64,000 bases of DNA, taken from contig CM073889.1 of assembly GCA_037176705.1 (NCBI GenBank), positions 50,275,596 to 50,339,595 on the forward strand. Reading direction: 5' to 3'. The translations under genes were made by a program, and so were the position numbers. This document shows positions 24,400 to 36,295 of this stretch, piece after piece (the stretch's first letter is position 1; the number at the start of each line of letters is the position of its first letter). The notes beneath the pieces are model-generated. The model had not been told where the DNA came from and made no database searches. It worked only from the letters and a program-made list of their open reading frames with translations. Source of the stretch: Molossus alvarezi. Taxonomy: Eukaryota > Chordata > Mammalia > Chiroptera > Molossidae.

Positions 24400-26340
24400 T
24401 TAGAACCACCAACTAAGTAATTTTGAATTCCTAACACTCTGAAATTATTTGTTGTTCTAATCTGCTAAGTTTTGCTCTAATTTTTATACAGCAGTAGACA
24501 ACTAATACAACATTTGACCTAGAAATGGGGTGTTGAAATAATGGAAAATCTAAAATGTGGGAGGGGGAAGTAAGAGGAGGCTTTAGTGAAACACTGACTG
24601 CTACTAGAATTTTAGACTTTGAAGAAGCTGCCAATGAAAGCAAAAAAAAAATAAGGAAAATCTTATTGAGAACTGGAGCAAGGGGAATACTTGTGTACAG
24701 TGGCAGAAATTGAGCAACACCATAGTCTGCAGTGATGTGGAAATTTGAACATGTATCTAATGCTCTGGGTGATTTAGCTAAGGAGATTTCCAGCCAGAGC
24801 GCTGAAGGTGCCATCTAGGGTTTTTTTGTTTGTTTTTTTCTTGCTACTTATAATGAAATGAAAGAGGAAAGATATAAGTCATAAGAAGAACAAAAATATG
24901 TCAGGGTTTTCTGGTTTTGAAGATTTGCAGCCTCCCCAGATGGCAAATGATACTAAAATTCAGACCTGTCTTCTAAGTAAAGATCAAATCCAGGACACTC
25001 TCAGAAAAACACAATCTAAGACGAAGCCACAGATTTGACTCTACAATTATTTATTAACACCTCAGGAAAACTAAAAATTCTAGAATATTATTTAGTAAAA
25101 AAAAGCCTGTAAGTAACTAATGGTATGACTCATTTACAGATCTTCTCAATCATATAAAAGACCTTCTTAGAAGTTTAAGGATGTTGTCTTTTAACAAGAG
25201 CCTAAAGTAGAAAAAGGCTATTTCAAACAGATTTTGGGGTGTCACTTTTGTCTAATGGAATGAACACCAATAAGATTTATAAAATTTAAGAGTTAAATCA
25301 AATGACATACTGCAAACCTAGACTGAGAGGGATAGAAAAATACAAAACAAAATAGGCTGTTTGTCCCCTCTCCCCCAATTCTACTATCAAGAAGTCAGCT
25401 GAGAGAACTACTTAGCTGCAAATGCATGCAACCTTTCATGGAAAATAATGCAGGGGTTAGATTGAAATCAGAACACAAAGGGCAGAGCCAAGAGCCATGA
25501 AGAAAATAACACCTGGGTCCAAGTAGCACTGAGCCTTAAGCAATGAACTTCCAACATTGCCTTGGCTGGATTTCAGAAATTTTATGGTCTGTGGTTCCTG
25601 TGTGGCTCCTATTTACCTCCCACCTTTTGAATTAGAGTGCTGATGGGGTTACTCTACTCCTACCTCCATTGCTTATTAGAGAGATTGCATGTCTTTAGTT
25701 CACAGATTGACATAAATTAACCTTGAGGTGACTTCTCAGTACCTGGAACTGATTAATGGGCCAGTTAAAAGATTTTAGATGATGAGATGGGGTAAATCTT
25801 ATAGTGGTCTTGGAAAAGGGTGAGTTATTATATATGTCTGAGGGATTTGAATCATTGAACCAGAGGTCGGCTGCGGTATCCAACTCCTAACATTGCCCCC
25901 CCAATGACCAATTTATTCATCTCTGTATTTATGGAGTAGTTTTCTCCCACATTGTCCCAGGGTTGGGATGTCAGAAATGATGACATGTCACTTATAAGGT
26001 TAGGTTATAGGAGACACCTGCAACTCCCATTTTGGTAGCTCTCTCTATATATCAGTTCATTCTCTCTAGTAGAAGCCAACTTTTATGTTTTGAGTGGTCC
26101 GATAGAAAGGCCCACATGGTCACATGAGAGCACTTGGTAGCAGATCTTCCACTCCCAGCGAAGCTTCATATGACTCCAGCCATGATAACCCTATGTTACA
26201 GTCTGTGAGAGACCCTGAGCCAGAGTCAACCAGCTAAGATGTTCCAAGATTCCTGACATTTTGAACTTTGAGATAATAAATGTTTGTCACCATGTTTTTG
26301 GATAATGTGTTACATATAAGTAGATAACTCATATATAGGG
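24400..26340 (+). mobile_element. MLT1-type ERVL-MaLR element remnant
   Basis: The left LTR end is visible as TCTGCTAAGTTTTGCTC then CAGCAGTAGACAACTAATAC at about 24460-24513, followed by internal sequence starting GACCTAGAAATGGGGTGTTG. Internal MaLR-like segments include GTGTACAGTGGCAGAAATTG (about 24693) and a stretch near 25555-25650. The right LTR, roughly 25880-26335, ends with GAGAGACCCTGAGCCAGAGT, AGATAATAAATGTTTGTC and a TAAGTAGATAACTC terminus. MaLR elements are non-autonomous LTR retrotransposons of early mammalian age. No gag, pol or env frame is present, so the element is inert. The family name rests on remembered LTR-end features. Confidence 0.75.
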
Positions 26341-26539
26341 TAACCTTGGGACTAAAAACTAACTCATATACAGGGTAACCTGGTGCTGCCATAAAGCTGA
26401 CTGTAGAAGGTTCAATAAGGGCCTTTATTTATATTCTAAAGAGACATAGCTGTGGAGGAGAATTTACCTGAGAAGGTGGTGACTCTCTCAGTACCACCTG
26501 CAAAGGTAGAAGTCCATATTGTGATAACTCTTTTTCTTT
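26341..26539. other. Host sequence between MLT1 and L1-D
   Basis: Short unique-looking stretch. It contains a near-repeat of the MLT1 LTR end (ACTCATATACAGGGTAACC at about 26361 versus ACTCATATATAGGGTAACC at about 26326), a local tandem duplication. No gene. Confidence 0.55.
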
Positions 26540-27012
26540 AGTCCCCCATAGACACCTCCCTCCCTGCTCCTGCCCCCACCCCAGGCTTAACTGCACTGTT
26601 GTCTTGTGTCCATCGATTGTGCATATACAGTCAGCCCTCGTTTGTTGCAGTTAATCAGTTCCAGACTCTACTGTGATAAATGAATTTCTGCAAAGTAGGA
26701 TTGTTTATGAATCAAGTATTTTCACAGAGCATAGAAAATCTGTTTATGACATTCTAAATATGTTCTTAACATTATTCGATCCCTCTAGACATGAAATAAC
26801 ACCCTTTAGTCACCATCACACTCATATTACTCAATATATTAGACAAAGTAAGAGAAAATAAGACATATTAAATGTTACAAATATCATATTATTATTATTC
26901 TACATTTAATTACACACACAGTTTTCACACACAACCACTAACCAATGAAAATAGTGCAACTTATTTGATGATGAAGATGAAAAGATGTACTGCACAGCAA
27001 AGAAGAGCAAAG

Positions 27013-28160
27013 TTACTGTTCCTTTGAAGGCACGACCTCAGTAGGAGAGTCTTCAGGTGGTACACTATCTTCAGCAGGTGCATCATTGTCTTCTTCCACT
27101 GAAGAGGTACTAGGAGTAGGCAGTGGGTATCTGGGTACACAGCTGAAGATCATGATAGGCAGTTGCTGGCACTTTTTTTTTATATTCATGAGGAGGCTTT
27201 TGTAGGGTTCTATTGCTCCATGAAGTGTATTCTGGAACTGCAATGCACGCATTACTTGTGGGTCCCATTCACCAATCATGTCCTGTACTACTTTAATAGT
27301 TCTCACGACTTGTGAGAGGTGCCCAAATGTAAGGGCAACTTCCTCCTACTGGCCCTTAGGAATCTCTGGCTGCTCTTCATTCTCCTCACTCAGAGACTTA
27401 GTCATCTCCACTAGATCCTCATCAGTTAAGGGATCCAAATGTGTCTCCAGCATCTCATCCACGTCATTGCAGTCAGCAGAGGCAGCTTCTTCATGGAGAA
27501 CAACACTCTTCAGATGATACCTCTTCTGGAATTTTTCAAACCACCACTTGCTTGTTGTGAAATCCATGAACATTTTAGAAGAGGGTCCTGGTTGAGTTTC
27601 GTCTGTTGTAAAGCGCTGATAGAGCTGCCTTGCCTTCTCCCAGATGAACAGCAAATCCAACAGAATGTTTTTCTTTTCTTTTTCTTATTCTCGCCCAAGG
27701 GCATTTTTCCATTTTTTGTTCAGATAGAGTGGGAGGGAAAGAGAGAAACATCGATGTGAGAGAGACACATTGAGTGGTTGCCACCCACACAACCCAAACA
27801 GGGCTGGGGACTAACTGCAAGCAAGGTACGTGCCCTTAGCGGGAACCAAACATGAGTCTCTCTGGACCACAGACCGACCAGAATATTTTTCTTGTGGCTG
27901 TCACTGATCCATATGGCTAGGGCCAAGTCTGTTTTTACTATGAACTTATTATGACTTGTTACAGTGTGCTTTGCATCCTTGTTGAAAGAGACAGTAGCTG
28001 CTGCACGAATGTTCTTTTAATCTTTTCAAATGGAGCGAATGGTAGACTCATTCAAGTCATAATGGCGAGCAACCTCCAATATTTTCTTGCCATCTTTGAT
28101 CATATCCAAGACTTTCACCTTTTCCTGAATGGTAAGCATCTTCCTCCAGCACTTAGTTTT
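27013..28160 (-). pseudogene. Tigger transposase remnant
   Basis: In the minus direction the first part (about 28160-27990) encodes a helix-turn-helix of the CENP-B/pogo kind: KMLTIQEKVKVLDMIKDG, then a HYDLNESTIRSI-like recognition helix with an adjacent stop. After the SINE, the frame resumes with a second DNA-binding-type segment (WWFEKFQKRYHLKSV at about 27530) and ends in an acidic tail (about 27306-27013, Pro/Ser/Glu rich). The catalytic DDE core expected between them is absent. Several stops and shifts are present. This is a dead transposase fragment; the second segment matches the CENPB-type HTH of Tigger proteins. Confidence 0.85.
27676..27878 (-). mobile_element. VES-type SINE inserted in the Tigger, antisense
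   Basis: The sequence starts at its tail with TTCTTATTCTCGCCCAAGGGC and GA-rich body, and ends in the head with AACCAAACATGAGTCTCTC. The first ~20 bases of the head are missing or divergent. A 15-bp target duplication with one mismatch, CAGAATGTTTTTCTT at 27661-27675 and CAGAATATTTTTCTT at 27879-27893, brackets it. It must postdate the Tigger. Confidence 0.88.
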
Positions 28161-30381
28161 ATTGTCAAAGGCTTAGAAGAAGCAGCATGTTTAGGAAATA
28201 TTGTGGGGCTTAGCTAAAAGTTCTCAGAAATGGCAAACACTTATAAGAGCAAAGATGCTTCCATGCATAGCGATGTGGAAGAATGTATGAGAGAAACAAA
28301 CTTGCATGAGGCTGAGCCAATCAGTGACCAGAATAGGAAAAGGATAGGATAGCCAACCAGTGAACAGTACACTCTGATTGGCTTGGTTTAACCACACCCA
28401 ATTTTGGGGGAAAAACTTATTGCCCACATAGGGAGTGGTCAAGTGGTTGCACCTGACATTGAAGGATTTGTGGGGGTGCTGGAATTCATAGGCCTACAGT
28501 CCATTTGTACAGTAGTTTTAATTGTAATACAGGGGGGTATAATTAACTCAAACAACTGAGTGCACACTGTATCATTTTCACTGTATCAATCAACTTTTTA
28601 ATGAATATATTTGAAAAAAAACAAGATAGAGTGAAGCCATGAAAGTTGAAGTGTGAAGTGGCGAGGGATGACTGTATGTGTATAAATTCTTTAATTTATC
28701 CGTTCATGCCCTACCTTCTGAGGTCTGTCAATCTGTTTTCTACTTCCATGTCTCTACAACTGTTTTGTTTGATAACTTATTTTGTTTATTATATTCCAAA
28801 AATATGTGAGATTATGTTGTACTAGTCTTTCTCTGGCTGGGTTATTTAGCTTAGCATAATACTGTCCAGGCCCATCCATGTTGTTTCAAAGGGTAAAGCA
28901 TCTTCTTTCTTACAGCTGCACAGTATTCCATTGTGTAAATGTATCACAGCTCTTTTATCCACTCATCTATTGATAGACGTTTCAGCTGTTTTCAGATCTT
29001 AGCTATTGTAAACAGTGTGGGTATGAATACAGGGGTGTATTATTTTTTCTGATTGGTGCTTCAGGCTTCTTAGGATACATTCTTAGGAGTGGAATTACTG
29101 GGTCATATAGCAATTTTATTTTTAATTATTTGACAAAACACCATATTGTTTTCCATAGTGGCTACACCAGTCTGCATTTCCACCATCAGTGTACTAGGGT
29201 TCTCTTTTCTCCACATCCTTACCAGCATTTGTTTTATGATTTATTGATGGTAACCATAGTGCAGGTGTGAGGTAATACCTCATTGTCACTTTAATTTGTA
29301 CCTCTCTGAGAATTAGTGAAAATGAGTATTTTTTTCATAGGTCTACTTGCTGTTTGTATGTTCTTTCTGGAGAAATGTCTATTCAGGTCCTATGCCCATT
29401 TTTCAATTGGATTGTTCATTTTTCTTTTGTTGAATTGTAAAAGTACTTTATATATTTTGAATATTAAACTTTTATCTGCTGTATCATTGGAAAATATTTT
29501 CTCTCATACAGTGGGTTTCCTTTCTATTTTGATGTCAGTTTTTTTTGTTTTGTTTTTTTGCTGTGCAGAAGCTTTTTAATTTAATGTAGTTCTATTTATT
29601 CATTTTTTGTTGTTGTTGTTTCCTTTGCTATATGGAATGTATTGTAAAATTTCTGGGTCATGTAATGTCTGAGATTTTTCTGTCCTCATTTTTTCTAGGA
29701 TTATTTTGGTTTCACAACTTACATTTAGGTCATTTATCCATTTTGAGTTTACTGTTTGGTTATGGTGTAAGTTGGTGGTCTAGTTTCATGTTTCTGCATG
29801 TACCTGTCCAATTTTCTCAGCTTCATTTATTGAATAACTTGTCTTTTACTCCATTGCATGCTCTTGCCTCTTTTGTCACATATTAATTGAGCATAATGTT
29901 TTGGGTCAATTTACAGAACTCTGTTCTGTTCCATTGATCTATATGCCTGTTCTTATGTCAGGCTGTTTTGATTACAGTGGCTTTGCAGTAAGATTTGATA
30001 TCTGGAATTGTTATTCCTCCAAGCCTCTCTTCTTTTTCTAGATTACTGTGTCTATTTGGAGTCTTTTTTGATTCCATATAAACTTTTGGATTGTTTGTCC
30101 TAAATCTAAGAAATATGCTGTTCCTATTTTAATAATGATTATATTCAATCTATATATTGCTTTGGGTGGTATAAATATTTTAATGATGTCGATTTTTCCA
30201 ATCTGTGAAGATGGTATATGTTTTCTCTTGTTTTATTTTATTTTTTTAAATAATATATTTATATATTTTTTTCCTTATGCCATGGTTTTCTGAGAACAGT
30301 TCTTTGTCTCCTTGGTTAAGTTTATCATTGGTATATTAATATTTTTCAAGCAATGATAAATGGCATTGTTTTTAAGTTTCT

Positions 30382-30393
30382 CTCTCTGAGTGT
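30382..30393 (+). repeat. Target-site duplication of L1-N, left copy
   Basis: CTCTCTGAGTGT is present here and at 36296-36307, and the L1-D sequence is continuous when one copy is removed together with everything between. It proves that L1-N was inserted into L1-D. Confidence 0.9.
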
Positions 30394-30635
30394 GTTTTTT
30401 TTTTTACTAATTAATTTTTGTTACAGATGTTTCTCCTTTTCCCCCCACTGATTCTCCCCTCCCCCTCCCTCCCTGACCTGTCCCCAGTTTGTTGTTCATG
30501 TCCACTGTTCATGCATACATGCATATAAGTTTTGTGGATTATCTCTCCCCCACCACCACCTCTTCTGGGGATTGTCAGTCTGTACCCCATTTCCACATAT
30601 CTGGGACTACACCATTTTTCAGAATGTTATGTTCA

Positions 30636-33600
30636 TTATATTCCACAAATATGTGATATTATATGATACTTGTCTTTCTCTGTTTGGCTTGTTTCACTTA
30701 GGATGATACTTTCGAGGTCCTTCCATGTAGTCTCAAAGGATAAGAGATCTTTCTTTCTTACAGCTGCGTAGTACTCCATTGTGTATATATAACACTGCTT
30801 TTTTATCCATTCGTCTACTGATAGACACATAGGCTGTTTCCAGATTTTAGCTATTGTAAATAGTGCTGCTAGAAACATGGGGGTACATATATTCTTTCTT
30901 ACTGGTGTTTCAGACATCTTAGGGTATATTACTAGAAGTGGGATCGCTGGGTCAAACAGAAGTTCAATTTTTAATTTTTTGAGGTAACACCATATTGTTT
31001 TCCATAGTGGCTGAACCAGTCTGTATTCCCAACAGCACTGTACTAGAGTCCCCTTTTCTCCACACCCTCACCAGTACTTGTTTGATGATTTGTTGATGGC
31101 GGCCATTTTGACAGGTGTGAAGTGATACCTCATTGTTGTTTTAATTTGCATCTCTCTGATGATTACTGATGATGAGCATTTCTTCATATGTCTCTTAGCC
31201 ATTTTTATGTCCTGTTTGGAGAGGTGTCTGTTTAGTTGCTCTGCCCATTTTTTAATTGGGTTCTTTGTTTTCCTTTTGTGGAGTTGTATTAGCACTCTAT
31301 ATATATTGGAAATTAACCCGTTATCTGATATATCATTGGCAATTATGCTCTCCCATACAGGGGGTAGCCTTTCTGTTTTGATGATTGTATCTTTCACTGT
31401 GCAGAAGCTTTTGAGTTTGATGTAGTCCCATGTGTTCATTTTCTCCTTTGTTTCTATTGCCTTAGGTGATGTATCAGTGAAAATTCTGCTGAAAATGATG
31501 TCAGCAATGTTGTTGCCTACATTTTCCTCTAGGATTTTTATAGATTTATGAGTCACATTTAAGTCTTTTATCCATTTTGAGTTTATTCTGGTGTAGGGTG
31601 TAAGTTGATGGTCTAGTTTCATTTTTCTGCATGTAGCTGTCCGATTTTCCCAGCACCATTTATTAAAGAGGCTGTCCTTATTCCACTGTATGCTATTGCC
31701 ACCTTTGTCAAATATTAATTGAGCATACTGCCTTGGGTCCATTTCTGGGTTCTCTGTTCTGTTCCACGGGTCTATATGCCTGTTCTTGTGCCAGTACCAG
31801 GCTGTTTTGATTATGGTGGCTTTGTAGTATAACCTGAAATCTGGTAATGTAATCCCCCCAACTTTGTTCTTGCTTTTCAAGATTGCTGTGGCTATTTGAG
31901 GTCTTTTTTTGTTCCATATGAACTTTTGAAGTACTTATTCTAAATATGTGAAGTATGCCATTGGTATTTTGATGGGGATTGCATGGAATTTATAGTTTGC
32001 TTTGGGTAATATGGACATTTTAATGATGTTAATTCTCCCAATCCATGAACAGGGTATGTGCTTCCACTTTTTTTATATCTTCCTCTATTTCTTTTTTCAA
32101 TGACCTGTAGTTTTCTGCGAATAGGTCCTTTATTTCTTTAGTTGAGTTTATTCCTAGGTATCTTAATTATTTTTGCAGCAATGGTAAATGGGATTGTTTT
32201 CTTAGTTTTTCTTTCTGTGAGTTCATCCTTGGTGTATAAGAATGCCATCAATTTCTTGATGTTAATTTTGTATCCTGCTACTTTTCCAAATTCATTTATT
32301 AAGTCTAGGAAATTTTTGATGGAGTCTTTAGGTTTTTCTATGTATAGTATCATGTCATCTGCGAATAATGACATTTTCACTTCCTCTTTTCCAGTTTGGA
32401 TCCCTTTTATTTTTTCTTCATGTCTGATTGCCATGGCTAAGACTTCCAGTACTATGTTGAATAAGAGTGAGGAAACTGAGCATCCTTGCCTTGTTCCTGT
32501 TCTTAAGGGAAATTCTTTTAGTTTTTTCCCATTAGGTATGATGTTGGCTGTAGGTCTTTCATTTACGGCCTTTATTATGTCTAGATATGATCCCTCTATT
32601 CCCACATTCCTGAGCGTTTTTATCAGAAATCAATGCTGGATTTTGTCGAAGGCTTTTTTGGCATCTATTGATATGATCATGTGGTTTTTATTCTTCATTT
32701 TATTTATGTGGTATATCACATTTATTGATTTGTGAATATTATATCCACCTTGCATCCCTGTTATGAGTCCCACTTGGTCATGGGGAATAATATTTTTGGT
32801 GTATTGCTGTAGCTGATTTGCTAGTATTTTGTTCAGAATTTTGGCATCTATGTTCATCAGGGATTTTGGCCTGTAGTTTTCTTTCTTTGTAGTGTCTTTT
32901 TCTGTTTTTGGAATTAGAATTATGCTGGCTTCATAAAACGAATTTGGAAGTCTTCCTTCTTCTTGAATTTTTTGAAATAGTTTGAGGAGAATGGGTTTTA
33001 GTTCTTCTTTGAATGTTTGGTAAAACTCCCCCGTGAAGCCATCCGGACCTGGAATCTTGTTTGCTGGGAGTCTTGATTACATCTTCAAATTCTTCTGTTG
33101 ATATTGGTCTGTTCAAGTTTTCTATCTCTTCTTTTTGGGACACTATGTGTTTCCAAAAATTTGTCCATTTCTTTAGATTGTCAAATTTGTTGCCATATCA
33201 TTGTTCATAGTAGTTGTTAATGATCTTTTGTATTTCTGTTGTGTCAGTTGTTACTTCTCTCTTTCATTTCTGATTTTGTTTATTTGGGTTCTCTCTATTT
33301 GTTTCTTGGTGAGTTTAGCTAAGGGTCCATCAATCTTGTTTATCTTTTTTAAAAACCAGCTCTTTCTTTCATTGATCCTTTGAATTTTTTTGTTTTTTTT
33401 TGGTTTGTATGTCATTTATTTCTGCTCTGATATTTACTATTTCCTTCCTTCTTCTTACTCTGGGGTTATCTTTTTGTTTGCTCTCTAGTTCTTTAAGTTA
33501 TGAGGTTAGATGATCTATTAGAGATTTTTCTTGTTTTTTTGAGGTAGGCCTGTAGTGCTATGAACTTACCTCTCAGAACTGCCTTTGCTGTATCCCATAA

Positions 33601-34450
33601 ATTTGTGTTGTTGTGTCCTCATTTTAATTGGTTTCCATGAAGTTTTTTCTTTCTTCTTTGATCTCCTCGGTGACCCATTGTTTAATAACATGCTATTTAG
33701 CTTCCATGTGTTCAAATGTCTTTGTATGTTCTTCTTGCAATTGATTTCTAGTTTCATATAATTGTGATCTGAGAAGATGCTTAATATGATTTCAGTCTTC
33801 TTGAACTTGTAGAGACTTTTTTTGTGCCCTAACATGTGGTCTATCTTTGAGAATGTCCCATGTGCACGTGAGAAAAATGTGAATTCTGTAGTTCTGGGGT
33901 GTAATTCTCTGTAGATTTCTATTAAATCCATTTGGTTTAGTGCTTCATTTAGAGTCTCTGTTTCTTTGCTAATTTTTTTGTCTAGAGAATCTATCCAGTG
34001 ATGTCAGCAGGGTGTTGAAGTCCTCTGATATGATTGTGTTGCTATAGATTTCTCCTTTGAAGTCCTCCAGAAGATTTTGAATATATTTTGATGGTCCTAT
34101 ATTGGGTGCATTTATGTTTATCAAGGTTATATCTTCCTGTTGGATAGATCCTTTCAATATTATGTAGTGCCCTTCTTTGTCTCTAATTATGACCTTCATT
34201 TTGAAGTCTATTTTATCAGATATGAGTATTACTACCCCAGCTTTTTTTTCCTTTCCGTTTGCTGGGAAGATTTTTTTCGATCCCTTCACTTTCAACCTAT
34301 GTGAGTCCTTTTTGTGAGGTGGGTCTCTTGTAAACAACATATAGATGAGTCTTGCTTTCTTATCCAATCAGCTACTCTGTGTCTTTTTATGGGAGCATTC
34401 AATCCATTTTCATTTAAGATGATTATTGATATGTACTTATTTATTGCCAT
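30636..34450 (-). pseudogene. L1-N ORF2 (endonuclease-reverse transcriptase)
   Basis: The sense frame begins with ATG at 34450-34448 and ends at the stop near 30636, 3815 bp, the expected ORF2 length. Long readable parts are 34367-33969 (endonuclease N-terminus, containing DKEGHYIILKGSIQ), 33931-33566 (endonuclease C-terminus with SDHN), 32605-32138 (RT with RTGTRQGC and intact FADD), 31880-31068 (connecting region) and 30917-30636 (C-terminus). Changes at conserved sites include LNENGLN in the N-terminal endonuclease motif, where the residue before the catalytic Asn is Glu, and SEDFNT for GDFNT. Several frameshifts remain, so it is inactive. Confidence 0.92.
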
Positions 34451-34495
34451 TTTTGTTTAGTGTGGTTCTATTTTACTTCCCATTTCTACTGCTAA

Positions 34496-35393
34496 TTACA
34501 GCAGTCCTTTTAACATTTCTTGCAGTGCTTGTTTGGTGCTAATGTATTCCCTTAGCCTTTTTTTGTCTGGGAAGGTCTTTATTTGACCTTCCATTTTGAA
34601 TGCTAGCCTTGCTGGGTAGAGTAGTTTTGGATTCAGATCCTTGTTTTTCTTGACCTTGATTACTTCATGCCTTTCCCTTCTGGCCTGTAGTGTTTCTTGT
34701 GAGAAGTCAGCTGAGGGCCTTATGGGGTTTCCTTTGTAGGTAACCTGTTGCTGATCTCTTGCTGCTTTTAGGATTCTCTCTTTGTCTTTAAGTTTTGGCA
34801 GTTTGATTACTATGTGTCTTGGTGTGGGCCTATTTGGGTTCTTCTTACTTGGGGCTCTCTGTGGTTCTTGAACTTGAATGCCTTCTTCCTTCACCAAATT
34901 AGGAAAGTTTTCTGTCACTGTTTTTTTGAATATATTCTCTAACCCGTGCTCATTTTCATCTTCTTCAGGGACTCCTATGATGTGAATATCATTACGTTTG
35001 CAGTTGTTCCACAGTGCTCTTAAGCTGTCTTCCTGTTTTTTAATCATTTTTTCCTTTTGGTTTTCTGATTGGATGATTTTTTTCTACCCTGTCTTCTAAT
35101 TCACCCATCTGGTCCTCAGCTTCCTCTACATTGCTTTTTAGACTTTCCAATGTGTTTTTCATTAGTGATATGTCGTTTTTAATTTCTAACTGGTTTCTTT
35201 TCAACATTTCTATATTTTTACTCATGGTGCTCATGTCCTTACACATGCTGTTGAGCTTCCTTTAGATCATGACTCTGAATTCTAGTTTTGTTAACTTGCT
35301 TAATTGCACCTCATTTATCTCATCTTTGGTAGAGGTCTCTTGTTCTTTTATTTGGCTTTTGTTTCTGTTTTTCACCATTTTGTCTATCACCAT
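34496..35393 (-). pseudogene. L1-N ORF1 (ORF1p)
   Basis: From an ATG around 35393 to the stop at 34498-34496, roughly 299 codons. The coiled coil (35246-35040: NTLESLKSNVEEAEDQ) and the RRM plus C-terminal domain (35047-34496: IHIIGVPEEDE, then ARDQQQVTYKGNPIRPSADF) are both readable. They are separated by a single frameshift at about 35043-35050, and a stop replaces a Leu codon near 35264. The C-terminus, ending in EYISTKQALQEMLKGLL, is complete here and shows what L1-C has lost. Confidence 0.92.
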
Positions 35394-36295
35394 GGGCTTT
35401 GGAGTCTGCCAAATTTCCCCTGTGGGTGTTGGTGTTCTGCTGTTTGTGGCTGCCTCTCCTGGCTTTGGATGACGCAGGGAGGACCCACTTTAACCACCAC
35501 AGTCAAGTCTTAACTTTCCTCTTGCTTTTTTTTTTGCCTGGAGGTTATTAGTCGAGGTCACCTGTAGTACCTTGGTTTCTGAGTTGCCTGAAAAACTTCC
35601 TCAGGTGTTTTGTGTAAGAGATTTCCTGAGGGTGGGGCAGATGTTGGTTGTTAATGGGCCTCAATTAGCATGTCATTGGCCACTACGTGGGGTTGAATCT
35701 CCAAGGGAGGGGCTGCCACCTCTCCCCAGGGCCCTGGGAAGGAGTAATATGACTACAGTCCTAAGTGGCTGCACTCAGCAGAAGCTCTTAGCCCCCTTCA
35801 AATCCCGAGTGTCCCCACACAGTTCCAGTCCAGTGTGCCTTCCCTCTGCCGGAGCCTAAGGTGAGTGGCTGCAGCCAATTCAGCCTCTGTCCAGACTCTG
35901 CATCATGGAACCGCATGGGACTTTTAACCCGAGGGCTCTGCTCCCAGCTGAGTTTGGCCGAGTTGCGGCACCAGCTGAGGGCGTAGCACTCAGGCGAGTT
36001 CGCAGGATGCAGCCGCGGTTGTGGATGCTGTGGAGGCCGCAGCAGTTTCCATCTGAGTTCCCTGGTCCCTGCCGACTCCACTGGTCCCAGCCCAGGCTGC
36101 TGTGGACCGTGGGCTCCCTGCCCCCTCTCGCGTCCTCACGAGCCTACCAGGACAGTGTCCCTGGTTATGTGGTCCTCCAGGCTGCCTTTCGGTTGCCCCT
36201 CCCTGATGATTTGTCTTTATTTTCATTGTAAATCTAGTTTGGTCCTGGGAGATGGTCTGTGTAGCTCCATTCACTCCGCCCCCATTTTTTCTTCC
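35394..36295 (-). promoter_or_regulatory. L1-N 5' UTR
   Basis: GC-rich region equivalent to 17297-18303 of L1-C, in inverted orientation. It has no tandem 73-bp monomers. Degenerate CAGCTGGGAGCAG and GGGCTGGGACCAG-like units recur at about 35930-36100. In the L1 family this is the internal Pol II promoter; activity of this copy is not shown. Confidence 0.75.

Larger units (their letters stand above)
26628..28674 (-). mobile_element. Tigger (pogo/Tc1-mariner) DNA transposon in L1-D
   Basis: The terminal inverted repeats are CAGTCAGCCCTCG at 26628 and, reading inward from the right end at 28674, CAGTCATCCCTCG. TA is present on both sides (26626-26627 and 28675-28676), the expected Tc1/mariner target duplication. 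The 2047-bp element is shorter than full Tigger elements. It contains transposase remnants in the minus direction but the central DDE-type catalytic region is missing, so it is an internally deleted non-autonomous copy. A SINE lies inside it. The surrounding L1-D is continuous across it. Confidence 0.93.
30394..36295 (-). mobile_element. Full-length LINE-1 copy L1-N, antisense, nested in L1-D
   Basis: A complete antisense L1 of about 5.9 kb. The tail and 3' UTR are at 30394-30635, ORF2 at 30636-34450, ORF1 at 34496-35393 and the 5' UTR at 35394-36295. Its sense-strand start, GAAAAAATGGGGGCGGAGTG, matches L1-C. Target duplication is 12 bp and perfect. It belongs to the same young family as L1-C. 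With L1-C it forms an inverted pair about 7 kb apart. Confidence 0.96.

Noticed and set aside
24400..26340. Possible gag/pol coding remnants in the MLT1 element
   Set aside because: No frame resembles retroviral proteins. MaLR elements are non-autonomous and this copy is old.
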